NCBI GenBank assembly: GCA_025331565.1 | Contig: JAFREQ010000024.1 | Span: 2,383,501-2,447,500 of the forward strand | DNA length: 64,000 nucleotides | Direction: 5' to 3' | DNA from: Holacanthus passer | Lineage: Eukaryota; Chordata; Actinopteri; Pomacanthidae | Shown here: positions 38,115 through 51,191 of the stretch, in pieces | Numbering within the stretch: the first letter of the stretch is position 1 | Layout: each line of letters opens with the position of its first letter | Position numbers and translations under genes: made by a program | Notes under the pieces: model-generated | The model's input: the letters and a program-made list of their open reading frames with translations, nothing else | What the model was told of the DNA's origin: nothing | Databases searched by the model: none

Positions 38115-40725
38115 AGATTTACTCATAATAACAATTTGCTTACATTATTTTAAAATTCTTATCAAACTAGTGTCAGTTTGTGCAGAAACCAGATGCAGGA
38201 GAAACTCATTCAGGAACAATTTGAGACAAAGAGAGACAACAGTCGTCTCCCTGAGCACAGCGCAGCATGGACTCCATGAACTGTGTGTATGTTCTGGGAC
38301 GTCATGCAGAATGTAGGTTGTTTTGCTGCCTGACGTTCCACATTAATGCTGCATCAGTAGTCGGGAACATCTCGTTCTGAACTGCAGTCGCGAGGCAGAT
38401 TCCTCCACCGGGCTGAAACAGCCAGAAGTGCGTGTCTGGACCTGCTGAGACTTACATAAGAGGTGGACGTAATCCTATCAGACGTGACTGGGCCTTACAA
38501 TAACATGGGAGGTTCATGAGATGGACGGAGGTCACGAGCTGGCTCGAGTCCAAGCTGACGACACACGGCTGCAAGAACAGGACACAGAGATCTGAAGACG
38601 TGCCGCCGGTCACTTTCCAGGCCAGAGGTCGATGAGAAGGATCGGTGGCCTGCACACAGTCGACACTGAGTCAGCAAAAGTCACATTCAGTCTTAGTGTG
38701 TCGTCTGTAATGTCCGTATGTTAAACCCTGACCAGAGTTTGTGTGGGTCCGTATTTATATGATGATGTATGTGACGCCTTCATTTGCCTGAACCACAGAG
38801 AAAACCAGCTCTCTTCTGTCATTTTCCTCATTTTCTTTGAGCTGCAGATTCAGGTGATGAATCTCTATCGGTTCATCACAGCGAGCTCCTTCACACTGTT
38901 TTCACATTGTCATTTAACACTGGATCATCAAACATAGACACTATAAAGAAAAGTGATGTGATTGTAAAAGAAAAGTGATTGTAATGATGAAAATTTAGAA
39001 TATAAAATTTAGCCAAAACTGTGTTTTTTAATCTCTTCGTCTCTTTGTGCAGAACTGATCTCTCACTCTCGTCATCTGGAAACTGAATGTGATGTTGATA
39101 AAAAAAATATTTTGTCAGTTATTTGAGTTAAATGAAAAAGAAAATTTTAACTTGTCATTTTATATCATGATCTAAGAACATGTTTATTCAGTACTTCATT
39201 CAAATTACTTTTTGTTTTAATGACAAGACACTGTGAAACTGTTTGACTGTGTCTTTTACTTTCTTTTCTCTGAGGAACGATGTGCAGAGCAGAGTTTGCA
39301 CCAGTGACTGGTTTCTCTTTGGAAAATGAATGTTATATATGTTTGGTATGTGCAAAGTCATGTAATCTCACGTGGGATGGACCATTGCAATGATAAAACA
39401 TGAAAATAAAAAATGAATGACTAAATTAGCAGCTACGCAGAGACGAGTGTGTGAAAGGCTTTTCTGAAGGTTTATTCTTAGAATAACAAGAGGGAGCATC
39501 TGAGAAACTTCATGAAAATAAAATAAATGTATTTCTAATGTTTATTACAAAATCTCCTGAGCTTATTTTGTCGGTAGAGAAATAAAAAGAAGAAGAAAAG
39601 CAGCTTATTTTCACACAAGCTGGAACAAGAGCGGCTTTTGTGTTTTTACTGAATATATGGCTCAAACAGTTTGAGCTCGTCAATAGATGAATTTTCTGTC
39701 AGTTGACTATTTGATTGATCCTTTCAGCATTAAAACTATTGTACAAGGTTTGTGTTTTCAAGAGAAACAACAGGATTCAGTTGATTCTGAATCTCATGTA
39801 TTTCAATTCCATTTTAAAATCTTCATTTAAAAGCAGTTTTATCAGTCAGGAAGCTGAGAAACTCTGTGGATGTTTGGTGACACATTCTCGTTCAGGAATG
39901 CAGCTGTAGTTCGGGGACACGTCAGGACTGGGCGAGGACGCTGTGTCTCATCAGTGTGTAATTCCAGGGAACATGGTGTCCCAGACAGGATGATGTGTAT
40001 CTGTTTGAGTCCATCAACAGATGTGTAGGTTCTGTTTGAGGTGGACGACGTCATGCTTTGATTGGGAATATTCTTCTCGTCAGGTGTCGCCGAAAGAGAC
40101 TCTTTTGTCTTCAGTCATTTCTGTGTGTTCATTCGTTTTTGCTCTGATTTCTTTTTTCCTCGTGTGATATCATCATGTTTCTTCCTCTCGCGTTCTTTGC
40201 TCTGTTCTGTAATGTCTGTTTTGATGACTTTATCTGTCGACATACTTTCTTTATCCGTTCTTACTTTCATCTTTATGTCTTTGGAAAACTCTTGTTTGCG
40301 AGAATCATAACAGGACATGTTTGCCCAGGAGGCTTTGACTTGAACTCGGGTCCAGAACATTTTCCTGCCAAGTTTGTCACCACTGGGTTTTGAGGCTCCT
40401 CTTTGCTGTTCTTTTAAAAGAACCCTGCTTTCACTTTCACCCTGCTTTCACTTCTCTTCTGAATCAGTTGGCTTCATTCAGTCGGGAATGTACCGGGAAA
40501 AGTCCCCTTTCCTTCCTCTAATATATCCTAATCATTTATTATAAGGATGTGATTTTCATTTTGGGTTTTTTAGGTTTTATACCAACCTGCTCGTCACCTG
40601 TGGCATTTTCACGTTCTTTTGCTGGTATTTTCTGGTTCTGGTGCTTTAACATGATTTGAAAGTTTCATGCCATAAAATCTAATAATAATGTTTTATATAA
40701 ATGTAAAATTAAAGAACATTTTAAA
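38115..40725. other. Gene-free intergenic DNA
   Basis: I see no supported exon, RNA gene or recognisable element. Confidence 0.5.
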
Positions 40726-40729
40726 TCAA

Positions 40730-40835
40730 CAGTCATCCATTCATTACCTATAGATCCCAGCTATAGATCCCACTGGCCAATCCCTGCTGACTTTGGGCGA
40801 GAGGCAGGAGACAACCTGGACAGGACAGTAAATTT
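40730..40835 (+). repeat. Interspersed fish repeat fragment
   Basis: It contains ATCCATTCATTACCTATAGA, then CTGACTTTGGGCGAGAGGCA and ACCTGGACAGGACAG. This is the recognisable text of a common fish repeat (CTGACTTTGGGCGAGAGGC ... CCTGGACAGG). Confidence 0.7.
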
Positions 40836-40839
40836 ATAG

Positions 40840-41860
40840 AGCCAATAAAGTAAAATTGTCAAAGCTTCCATTTAATCTGCATGTTTTGGAAAAGCTTGTC
40901 ATGATGCTCACATCTGGAGTAAGAAGAGACCCAAGTGTTTTTTCCTCATTAAATCAAACACCAGATTATTTCACGGCCCCTCTGTGGCTGAAGGGTTTTT
41001 CAGGTTTCACCTCTGATCTCACCCAGGATCACCCGTGGGTGTGGTCAGAGGTGTGATCTAATGCATCTTTTAACACACCTGCTATGATGTCACAGTGAAC
41101 CGACAACATGGATACGTCAGTGCAACAAGCTGAGAAGTCAAACCAGGTCAAGGAAGGACCAAGTTACATATATCATAACTTACCCAGCTTCTCAGTTGAG
41201 TAGAAGAAGAACCATCAACCAGATCAAATCACATGTGCTTTGCATTAAAAATGAAGCATTGTTGAATATTTGAGCTCTGGTTTGTTGAAACTAATCATCT
41301 ACATCTTCAACATGTGCAGGCTCAGTGAAAGTTGGCACAGAGTAAATTTAAAAGGAAAAAGTGTGGTCGTGCTTGGATGATCAACATCTCCAGAAAAATA
41401 GAATCTATACGTCTCTGCTTCGCTGCACTTTTCCCTTTAAGATCTGCTCCGTTTCTGTGACAGGACTTGATTTGGTTTAATCGTTTGCACCTGATTCTGC
41501 CGACATGTTTGAAAGTCACTGAGACTAAACAACTCACTGAGCAACTTCCATCAACATGACTGAGTGAAAAAAGAAAAAGACAAGGTCTGCTTTCCAAGGT
41601 TTGACTAACTATTACTGTTCCTCCCTGGAAGAAAATCCTTGGAAGTACAGGTCAAATTTACATTCATTTAAACACGATACTTGTAGAACTGATGCTTGTC
41701 AAAACTTCCCAATGTTACTTTTCATCTCTCGCATATTTTGGACCTTATCGCCTCAAACCATCTGTTAAACTACGTCTGAGTTACTTGAAACTCCGGCGTC
41801 CTCCCTCCCTGCCCCCTCCCTCGCTCTCAGGCTGTGTGTGGCATGTGGTTTGGATTCCTG
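40840..41860. other. Intergenic DNA
   Basis: No exon or repeat was recognised. Confidence 0.45.
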
Positions 41861-41864
41861 CCCA

Positions 41865-42265
41865 AGGACTATTCACTGTGGGAGAACAAGGCCCCCCAGT
41901 GTGCTCTGTTTTCCACATTCCTGGGCCCTGACATCAGCCCGGCCGTAGGAAGGACGCTGCCTCAATAGCCGAGCGGCTGTGTGCGGGAAGAGGCCCCTCT
42001 GACCCGGCAGTCTGGCCGGCGGACCCCGGCGGGGCGGGGGCCCCCGCCATCTCTGACAGCACAAGCCCCCACAACAATGCAATCAAAGGGATGCTTTACA
42101 TACCACATGTTGTTTTGCGGCATAAATTAGATGGAGATGCCCAGAGATGGTTAAGATGGATTATCCCCCCATAGATGGGCCATATGGAAATTTAGGTCAC
42201 ATGCTGAATGTAAATATTTTGCTTTGCAAAACTGCAGCATGGAGGCGACTGAAGACTGATGGCTG
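41865..42265. promoter_or_regulatory. Candidate enhancer/CpG-rich regulatory island
   Basis: This is a compact CpG- and motif-rich island in AT-rich gene-free DNA. It contains a perfect 16-base GC palindrome (42033-42048), a SOX-like ACAATG (42074-42079), a consensus TCF/LEF site ATCAAAGG (42082-42089), several AGATGG repeats, a GGATTATCC OTX/PITX-like palindrome and a CATATG E-box. No reading frame is convincing. It looks like a conserved noncoding element, but conservation has not been tested. Confidence 0.4.
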
Positions 42266-43170
42266 CTTTAGTTTCAGTTTGAAACCTGTAGCATTGTTGT
42301 CCTTTGATGATGATGATGATGACACTTTGTCGTCATCTCGTTGCACATTAATACACGATGGAGGCTCAGAAGAAAGTTTTACTTGTTTCTACCTTTGCTT
42401 TGTCTGGTCTCTGAGGTCGAACACTGGTCTGTGACGCACACGGTTCAGTCTGGCAATAACTCCTCAACAACGTTCACCTTTAAACTTGAACTTGAGTTGA
42501 AAATTAGTCACAATGACTCAACTGGCACATTTACAGAAACATTTATTAATGTCCATGTAACTTAAACTGTATCGATACAATCAAACAAACAACTAAATAA
42601 ATGTCTCTTAAGTTTGAACAACCTGATATAAAATGGAGGGCACAGGTTTTTAACCCTTTAACACCCGGCCACCTTTTGGGGTTGATCCACCTCAATGAAA
42701 ACAAAGGAACTATTTTTGATCAACACATGTTTTGGAGGATTTATTCAAACACTTTAAAGACCATCTTTTCAAGGTTTCACTTGTGCACTGTCATGTATTG
42801 TATCTGGATTATTTTATTTTTGAAAAGACAATAGTTTAATCCACTGATATTTATATTACATGCACATATTCAAGTTACTCTTTATATCACTAAGACTCAT
42901 TCAGATTTTACACAGTGCTGGAAGACTGAGCAAAACTGTGGGTGGTTAAAAAAAATATGGGGACCAGTTCCTGGAAGATGCTTTTCCATGAACTTGCACA
43001 ATGACCCTGATGTTTCTCCCACTCTGACTGTGCTCAGTGTTTGAGAGCAGAGACATCAGAGGCTTCACCTCTAATGAACCAGCAGCTAATTACAAATAAA
43101 TAAAGTACTTGATCACATTATAAAATCAGTAAATCTTCTCATCTGCATCGTGGATGTAAAACCATTTGTG
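42266..43170. other. Intergenic DNA
   Basis: A short (GAT)n run lies at about 42307-42322. Nothing else was recognised. Confidence 0.45.
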
Positions 43171-43179
43171 CTCTGAACT

Positions 43180-43370
43180 TTTCCCTTATTAGGCAATCTG
43201 TGTGCAACTTCTCAGAAAGAATGACCTTCAGTTCAGCGTTGCCAAAACTGGAGAAGGACCGGCCGGGAACTCGAGACTGTTTATTGTGAGTCCTCGGCAC
43301 ATTGAGTACGAAATATTAATAACTGCAGCACAAAAGCGCCTGCAACAATAAACTCTTGTTGCATCTCTTT
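43180..43370. promoter_or_regulatory. Candidate conserved noncoding element
   Basis: A mixed-composition block with a few CpGs ends in a perfect 8-base inverted repeat, TGCAACAA (43341-43348) and TTGTTGCA (43356-43363), with a 7-base spacer. It also holds a GAAATATTAATAA-like homeobox-type core. Function is inferred from composition only. Confidence 0.25.
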
Positions 43371-43539
43371 TAACACAAATCACTTTACTTAAGTCCATTT
43401 TTTGTGTGTTTGTACTTGAGCAGAATGTTTTCAGTTTTCTTCCTGCTTCTTTAACATATATATTCTGTTTGGACCTAAAGGTTCAGTCCGAGCCTGTTGT
43501 CTGTATTATCCTGAATTTTTTCCACATGCAGTCATTGGA

Positions 43540-43930
43540 TGAGGTGTTCAGGCTCACGGCCATGAATTCACCTCCAGATGCAGCCTTGTGTCGGGTTTCC
43601 CGTAAGCAGAGGACCAAGTGTTTGTGTGTGTGTGTGTGTGACTGTGTGGGTGGGTTGGTGTGGGGGGGGGCGTCGGAATAAGGGCCGAAGAGAGGAGGCG
43701 TGGAAGCGTGGGAGGAGGAGACATCAAAGACAAGGGGGAAATCGGATCCCCTCGCTCAGACAAAGCGAGCCGTGGGGTTCAGAGACAAAGGAAACGCGAT
43801 CCGCCGCATGACCGTGAACGCCACGCATGCCTCCCCTGTCTGGCTCCATTCAGCTTTTTCACTCATTCAGCTTTATCAGGCCTCAGCGCCACGACAAGAC
43901 CAAACTGAGAATGTCCTCTTTAATTAAAAG
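43540..43930. promoter_or_regulatory. Candidate CpG-containing regulatory block
   Basis: A (GT)n run near 43620-43640 is followed by purine-rich and CpG-richer sequence. It ends in an A/T-rich stretch with TTTAATTAAAAG. No exon with matching splice sites was found. It could be a promoter or enhancer; nothing in the sequence decides. Confidence 0.25.
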
Positions 43931-44478
43931 AGTGTGTTGAGGTTTGAGCGTTTGTTTTTAGAGTTTTTATTTCTCTCTTAGATTCGTTGGTGTGGTTGAG
44001 TTTGTTATGGAGGTCTGTCGTTGGTGGTTTTGTTCCTTTTAAGACTTATTAGGTTTTTAATATGTTGGAGTGAGTCGTGGTTTTTGTTTTTAATTGCTGT
44101 TTGTGGGAAACCTCGTCTCTTTGTCACCTCTCTGTCTTTCTAACAATTGTTTGATGGTGTAATTACAAACCGCCAGAGAGCAAACGAAGAAAGGTCACCT
44201 GAAAAAAATGGGGGAAAAAAAACCCTGAAGTCTCATCTGCAAAATCTGTGCTTTGGTTATTTTATTTCTGTTTGGAGCCGTGTTCACGTTCACACCGTTA
44301 AAAGGACAAAGTAAAGTGAAATTTGGAAAATGGCAGCATTCACACTAAAATAATGACGATAACAAAGATAATGTAGAGTCAGACTTCACCTTGATTCTTA
44401 CATTGTGACGCAGCTGATGTTCACATATCATATATATCATATATCATTATTGTCTGTGCAGTGTAGCTCAGACATCCT

Positions 44479-44525
44479 TCATAGCTCAGCTGATAAAATT
44501 CAGTTTTGGGATTCAAATCCTGTCA
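44479..44525 (+). repeat. tRNA-derived (SINE-like) remnant
   Basis: An A-box-like TAGCTCAGCTGATAAAAT is followed after only about 8 bases by a B box, GGGATTCAAATCC. The spacing is too short for an anticodon arm, so this is a deleted tRNA pseudogene or SINE head. Confidence 0.45.
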
Positions 44526-44871
44526 TTAGGAAAGAGATGTGGAGGATTGGAGCCTGTGTTTGACATAAAGCATCAGAAACCAGCTGCTTGGGAAACATGT
44601 TGTGCTGGTTTTCCTTTAAAGACGTGTCACATGAGCATCGGAGTCCTTACATTCGAAACACTCGTGTACAGCTGCTTCCTCCAATCTGCGAAATTGACAA
44701 GACAGCTGTGAGACTCGGTCGCAGCAGCGTTTAAAGCGGCGACACTTCGCGGTGGAATCAATTCATTTCAATGGAGTCGCTGCGATCAGGAGATTTGTTC
44801 ACGTGAATATTTTGTGTTGAGTTGAACTTTGGCACACAAACAGTCTCAACAGGGCCGACCTGTGAGGGAGC

Positions 44872-44902
44872 GAAGAAGAAGAAGAAGAAGAAGAAGAAGA
44901 AG
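44872..44902. repeat. (GAA)n microsatellite
   Basis: A GAA trinucleotide run of about 10 units. Confidence 0.9.
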
Positions 44903-47738
44903 CAGTCATTTTGGCTGCGTCATGCATGAACAGACAGACAGTTTGTAGACAGAAGCTGATGATACAAATATGTCTTTTGAATTATTACCTTATTTCTTGA
45001 GGACCTGTGCATGAACCTTACTGTGTTTTCTGGTGTAAACTATTCTTAATCAATAATTTTGTCTGAATGCATTGTTTGTATGTGTATGTGAAGTGAATGA
45101 GACACTTTGCACGTCCTGCTCAACGTGGCTGAATTACACTTTGTTTCGGTTCTCTGTGTCTTCACCACCAAACCAGCTTCATGACTGTTTTACCGCGGTG
45201 ACGTCGCTGACCACACTGAGCCTTTACACATCACTCAGGCTCCTCAGTGATGCACACAGGTGATGAAGACGGTGACGAATTGAAACATCAAAAACATTCC
45301 TTGTCTCAACATGTCTAAAGTTTCCTTCTCATCCAGGTTGTTCCTCGATGATACTTATCACCTTTACATTTCGGGCTCACGCCCTCACCAGAGGGACGAC
45401 TAATGTGTTTACAGGTGTTTGAGCAATGCGAGAATTTTTTCCCCATCACCAAACGTCTGGAGGCTCCTGCGGGTTTGCAGACGTTGTTTTCATCTGAAAA
45501 CCACTTGCAGACAAAATAGTTTAGGCATAGCAGCGTAGTGCGTGGTTTTCATATTGTTCATGTGTTCAACTTGTTTTTGCACATTTAAAAGGGATGCTCC
45601 AGAAAAAAAGGTGGCTGCAAAATGTTAGTATGACATTTCAATTGTGACAAAGTTCCTTGGTGAAAAAGAAACTTCTCAAACGAGCTGAGCAGGATGATTT
45701 AGTCGTCCACTGTCCATCTGTATGAGCAGCAAAGATGTTTTGTTTCTTGTTGTGAATCATCATCATCATCATCATCTTGTGGCCTTCACAGTCACCAGAT
45801 TTCCAATAAACACCTCTGGGAGATTTTGAAGTGATGTGTCAGACCTGATCTTCACCACCAACGAAACACCAGCAAACACCAGACGAGGGATAAACTTTGG
45901 ACGGATGATGCTTTATTCCTTCATTAGATTTCAGACACAAGAAGCACTGAAGCTGTTCTGGAGGCTTCACTGCTTCTTTTACATAACACTTTTAATGTGC
46001 TGGTCATTTCATTTAGCATCATAAGAGCAATAAAAAATATCCTAATTACATAATCTGAAATCGATTGGTCGAGATTCCCACATCTCAGAGTGACACAGCT
46101 GCAGGTGTAATGACAGGTGAGACACATCGTGGCCGCCGTGACCGCTCCTGGATGAGATCATGACAGACTGTGAACTGAAAACCAGCTCAGGTCACTGTTT
46201 TATTTGTCAGCGCAGAACAGGTGTGTGTGTGTGTGTGAAGTGTGTGAAAGGTCGATCAACTAAACAGGTGCGACCGGAATGTGATATTTATAAAATAACA
46301 GAAATGGATCTATTGAAATGACAGAATGAAAACATAAAATAGAAAACACTGGTTGATGTTTTATGACCTCTACTGAAGCAGTTTCCAGTCTGAGGGAGTC
46401 AGCTCTTCTCCATATACTTCTGTATGGACCTATATGGAACTTCCGGAGGAACAAACTTCAGTTATCGTCCTCATAAAGTCTTCGTAGATTAATGTTTGCC
46501 AGTGAGTCAGTGTGGGTGCAGCCAACACGCACATCAGTGACAGGAGCAGCTGATAAACCTCGGAGGACATCGACCGTTTACAGCATTAAAATGATTTGAG
46601 TTCGTGTACATGTCGCAATCATTATCGAACATTTAACGATATGACAATGAAGTAGGTCACTGAATCTGCTCGACCACTACTTTCACATCTGTCTGTAAGA
46701 TTTTGCCGATGATACTTGTGCACTCATGTTTCAGTGTGAATTTTCCTGCAGAGCTCTTACTTGTAATTGAGTACTATTACATCGTGGTGTTGTTACTTCA
46801 ACTTAAACCTGCATTAATACATTTGTTTTGGTCAATAGGGGGCAGCGCAACACGCTGTAAACACAAAGCAAACTTGCTCACAAACAGTGGATTATTCACA
46901 CATCTAGCAGACACAGACATTAACATTCATCTGGCTAAACAGCTAAATGGCCGTCAGACAATAACCAGTTCAAGATTACATTTCAGCCGACGCATTCCAC
47001 CTCTTTTACTCTCCACTTTTTACCTTCATGCAACCAAAGCCCACTCGAACATGATTGGTCAATACTACTCAGACTACAAATGGAAACCAGAAACCTGCAC
47101 CAAGATGTTGTCTGTTGCCTACAGATTCTGGATTCTCATGCAGATGTTTGTCATTATTTGTGTTGTACAAAGACCTTTGACCCTTCAGACGTGAGCTGTA
47201 TCTGCTGCTCCGCCTCATCTTATCTTATCTCATCAGGAGACTATAGTCAAGTTTAACCTTTACCACGAAGGTTAATCTAATTCTTTTATAACCTGCTATC
47301 CTAAAGTGGATGACAGGGCAGCACCACTCCTCTCTGTACAAACAGGCATTTGAATGCACAAATGCACAAATTATGAAATTGCATTGTGTGTGATTAAGCA
47401 GAGAACTTCCTCACGCCCTGAGGAACACACTGCAGCGATGCAGCCTGGTCGTATGTTCTGACTTTTTGTTTTGCTTTCCCTGCCAGACGGAATGAGGGCC
47501 AACACCTTGTGAGACTTACCGCAGGGAATACAATGCCCTGACGGACAGGTTCGGACTGGCTTTTTTAGGTTGATTAGTCTTAGTGCAGTCTGACACATGT
47601 GGTTTGTTTGATATTTACTCAGTGTTTGGTGCCATGAAAACTTCTCCGCCGGGAACATCGCAAACACAAAGTGAAGTCAGCAAAGGACAGCTTGTTTTTG
47701 ATGTCAACACAGGAAAATGTGCTCCTGCTGCGATCACG

Positions 47739-47741
<3 letters not shown>
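44903..47741. other. Gene-free intergenic DNA
   Basis: This contains a (CAT)n run at 45757-45776, a (GT)n run near 46219-46236, a CTCF-like site at 46832-46845 and a short CTTAT-rich piece near 47217-47230. A 163-codon plus-strand frame at 46703-47194 has no recognised motif and probably crosses a repeat. Confidence 0.4.
46832..46845 (+). promoter_or_regulatory. CTCF-like motif (plus orientation)
   Basis: The sequence TCAATAGGGGGCAG keeps the AGGGGGCAG half of the CTCF core and most of the rest. It could be carried by a repeat. Confidence 0.3.

Positions 47742-47774
<33 letters not shown>
47742..47774. repeat. (AC)n microsatellite
   Basis: An AC dinucleotide run of about 16 units. Confidence 0.9.
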
Positions 47775-47775
<1 letters not shown>

Positions 47776-47854
47776 GGAGAAGCAGGAGAACGAGCTGCAA
47801 GACAAAGGCCTTTTGTCTGGTGATTTGGAAAATGTCACTGCAAACGTCTCGTTT

Positions 47855-47868
47855 TCTCCCTCTAGTGG
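47855..47868 (-). promoter_or_regulatory. CTCF-like motif (minus orientation)
   Basis: The plus strand reads TCTCCCTCTAGTGG, about 12 of 14 positions of the reversed CTCF core. Confidence 0.3.
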
Positions 47869-49249
47869 TGGAAAAATCTACACAATGATGCATTTGACAA
47901 GAATTCCATTTATGCTTTTATGAATGAGGAAGCAGGTAAATCTGTTTAGCAACCAGTTTCCAATCTGTGGGTGTCTGAGAGGAAACAAAGCCTGTAACTG
48001 AGAGAAGAGCAAAGAGACAAAGAGAGAAGCTCTGAAGAGATTTGTGATCGATGAGAAAAGAAAATCCCTGTTGCTGATTTGGTCTCGTCCTCAGAGAAGA
48101 CACCTGTTTAAATATCGGGGGAGAGCCCCGCAGACTTCCTGTTAGAGTGGGACAACCCCGCCTTGAATTTATCTCTGTCATTTTTTAATTTGAATTTGCT
48201 TTATTTGTATGGCCATAAAACACAAGCGCAGGTTGTAAAATAGTCTTTTATTGAGAAAGATTTTGCTCTTTAAAGGTAAAGGTAGGCTTTAAAGGCTATA
48301 AATAAAGTTTTGCATGATGTTTGCTTCACAACAAATGGTTTCTATATTCAATACAACTACACCACATCATTGTGCACGAGTCATTAAAAACTAAATAGAT
48401 AAAATAATACATTTAAGTTAAGGACATTTATTCACTTTCGTGCACATAGTTCGACATCACTCTCTGTTAAATGTGAGGCCACAGACAGGTTAGTCCAGTT
48501 TGGCATGAAGGCTACACACCGCTATGATGGCAGTGTCCATATGTCCAAAGAAATAAACCCAACACCTCTAAAGCTTCTTCATCATGATATTTCTCTCTGT
48601 GTTTTCTGGCAGCTGAGACTTCTCCTGGACAAGAAATATAACCCTTATCATATTTACTGTCGAGACGTGACAGAGTGGTGTAAATGTTCTCATCTCCTCT
48701 TGGCAAGAAAATGAATAATCTCAAAATGTTGAACTGGTCCTTTAACAACTGAAGGTAAAAGATGAGTCCGACTTTGAGAGAACAGCGTTGGTTCACTGGT
48801 TTTCACTGACTTACTGTAAATGTAGAGTTTTGCTCTGAGTGTGTCAGAGTTTTATTTTGGTGGAAAACTTGGTTAATAATTGTGTCTACATGCAGCAGCA
48901 GGAAGTTTCTCTGCATCGTCACAGTCTGGTTGTTTCTCAGTTGCCACATTTGTCTGCGTTGGTCCATCGTGTCAGAGTTGTGGTTCCTCAGACTGGGCTC
49001 AATTCAAACGTTGGTTGGTTTGCTCACATAATATGGTGCTAAACAGCTTTGAAGTTTACTTTCAGTTCTTGTAGTAGAAGCCCAGAGGTTGCTTTTCTTT
49101 TTCTCTCCTACAGTCCGGTCGGTTCAGACTGTGTCAGGACCCTCGTCCCTGAATCTGTCGTCTCGCTCTTCACCCCTCTTACTCAATGTTTCTGTCAGTG
49201 CTCACTTCCCCCTCCCTCTGTGGTGAGTCATTAACTGGAAACACCTACG

Positions 49250-49255
49250 CACGGG

Positions 49256-49299
<44 letters not shown>

Positions 49300-49351
49300 C
49301 ACACACACACTCACACTCACTCACACACACACTGACACACACACTGACACA
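49250..49351. repeat. Compound (CA)n microsatellite
   Basis: About 100 bases of CA repeats interrupted by CACTCACACTCA and CTGACACA variants. Confidence 0.9.
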
Positions 49352-51177
49352 AAAATTCCAGTGGTTTTCTGGAAATGTTGAGAGCTGATCAGTTTCCTTG
49401 GGATTAACAATAAACCAGTGAAAAAGTCTTAATCAATCCTGGAGTTTTTTTTGTGTGTTTTTTTTAGAGTCAAACTGAAAATGAGAGCAAGAGGAAGCTG
49501 ACCTTGAAGGGGAACAACATTTTCATTACAATATCACTTTTATTGCACAGCTGCTATAAAACAATGCAGACTTTACTGCCTTTATTGTCAATAAAGTTCA
49601 AAGCATTTCAGGCTTTATCGTAGACATTTAACCTCTTTTGTGATTCTGACTCAGTGGTTAAATCCACCTTATATATCAATATATAACATTGTTCAAACCT
49701 ACAGCACTTTGTTTTAAAATGTACTCAATGGTCCAAAGTTTGCACGTAAAGCTGAATCACAGGTGAATATAAAATGATGCATGCGATATCATTTGATGTA
49801 AAAAGTTGCATCTTAGGTTTCAATGTTTCGCTCATTGTAAAAATCATCAAGGCGATACAGAAACAGTTTCATAGACTTAAGAGGAAACTTAAGGGGAAAT
49901 TGAGAGTTTAAAAGGTCAGGTCACCCAAATGGCACAAACAGAAAAAAACATTGTTTTCCACCCACGGCCGTCGGTGTCAAGAAATGTCAAGTTTACCTTC
50001 TGTGCTGTGTTTATGTTCTGAAATATTTTCCTGTGAAAATTCAGCCTCCAAACCAACATGGCTGCAGGGGACAGAGGTTGGTTTGTGTTTACTGTGGACA
50101 ATCCCTCAATTGTAGTTCCCTCAAAAAATGTCCACGTTGAGGTCGAGGGATTATCCAGAGAAACGGGGACATGGCCACATTAGTTTTGATATGTTTTTCT
50201 TAAATTCCAATTTGCAATATTAGAAGCAGCACAAACTTTGTTCCACTCACATCGTCTGCGCTGAAAACCTCAGTGAATAAAACTGCATTGGATGAGTGAT
50301 AATATTCAGGCCATAGAAGATTGTTCACATCATTTTTCAAACCTTTGTGTCCTGGAAGCATTTGTTATGTTTCCTCTACTGTAATTAGAAACTCATCTTG
50401 TTTCATGGTAATGGGGAACTAAACCTTTATAATAGTATTTGTCATTCACGTGCACAGGTCGCAGGTGCAGCAGATCACATCGGGACGTTGGAGAGAATGT
50501 GCAAACTTGCAAAAACAAAGAAACTGGACACACTGAGCAAGTGCTTATACGACAAAATACAAACGGCGTGAGAACTCAGGTGTTTCTCTATTCACACTCT
50601 CGGGATTATGTCCACTGCTAGAAATGTAAACTGATGAAACACACCTTTGTTTGTTGGTATCAGTGGCATCTCTATGGCGCTGGAGAGGAAACGCAGAGAA
50701 CAGAATGCAGCCAGGTAACATTCACGTAAAACTGCAGTCCAGCAGAGACGTATGTGAAACACTGGAAATCAAAAGGATGAATGGCATTTTGTAATGAGGT
50801 TTAAGGTTTGGACAGGGCGTAAACCAACCAGTCTGCAGCCGAGGCCGAGCACGAGTCTGTTCATTTATTAATAGACGTCTGACAATGTTACAGTAATGAT
50901 AATAATTTGAAATGACTTTGTTGAATAGAATCAGAGGAAGTCACCGGTACAATAATGTTTTTAATGAAATGAATGATTTATTCCCCTGATAATGAGCTCA
51001 CTATTGCTCACTGCATGTCTTGTTTTCCTCATGCAGCCCTTTGGCTCAGTTATGACCCAAGCACCAAACACTGCAGGGCTTTGTACAGTGAGAACACAGG
51101 GTTGTCTGTTTCAAGGCAACGATTTCATAAGAACTCACAAACAGAGCTGCTGTGTTTGGACTGTTAGTGTCTGTCTG

Positions 51178-51191
51178 CTGCCATCTAGTGG
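51178..51191 (-). promoter_or_regulatory. CTCF consensus motif (minus orientation)
   Basis: The plus strand reads CTGCCATCTAGTGG, an exact match to the reverse of the CTCF core CCASYAGRKGGCRS. It is the best CTCF match in the window. Confidence 0.45.

Noticed and set aside
44479..44525. Possible functional tRNA gene
   Set aside because: A and B boxes are too close together and no cloverleaf can be drawn.
46703..47194. 163-codon plus-strand frame
   Set aside because: No motif, no splice context, and the underlying DNA looks like an interspersed repeat.
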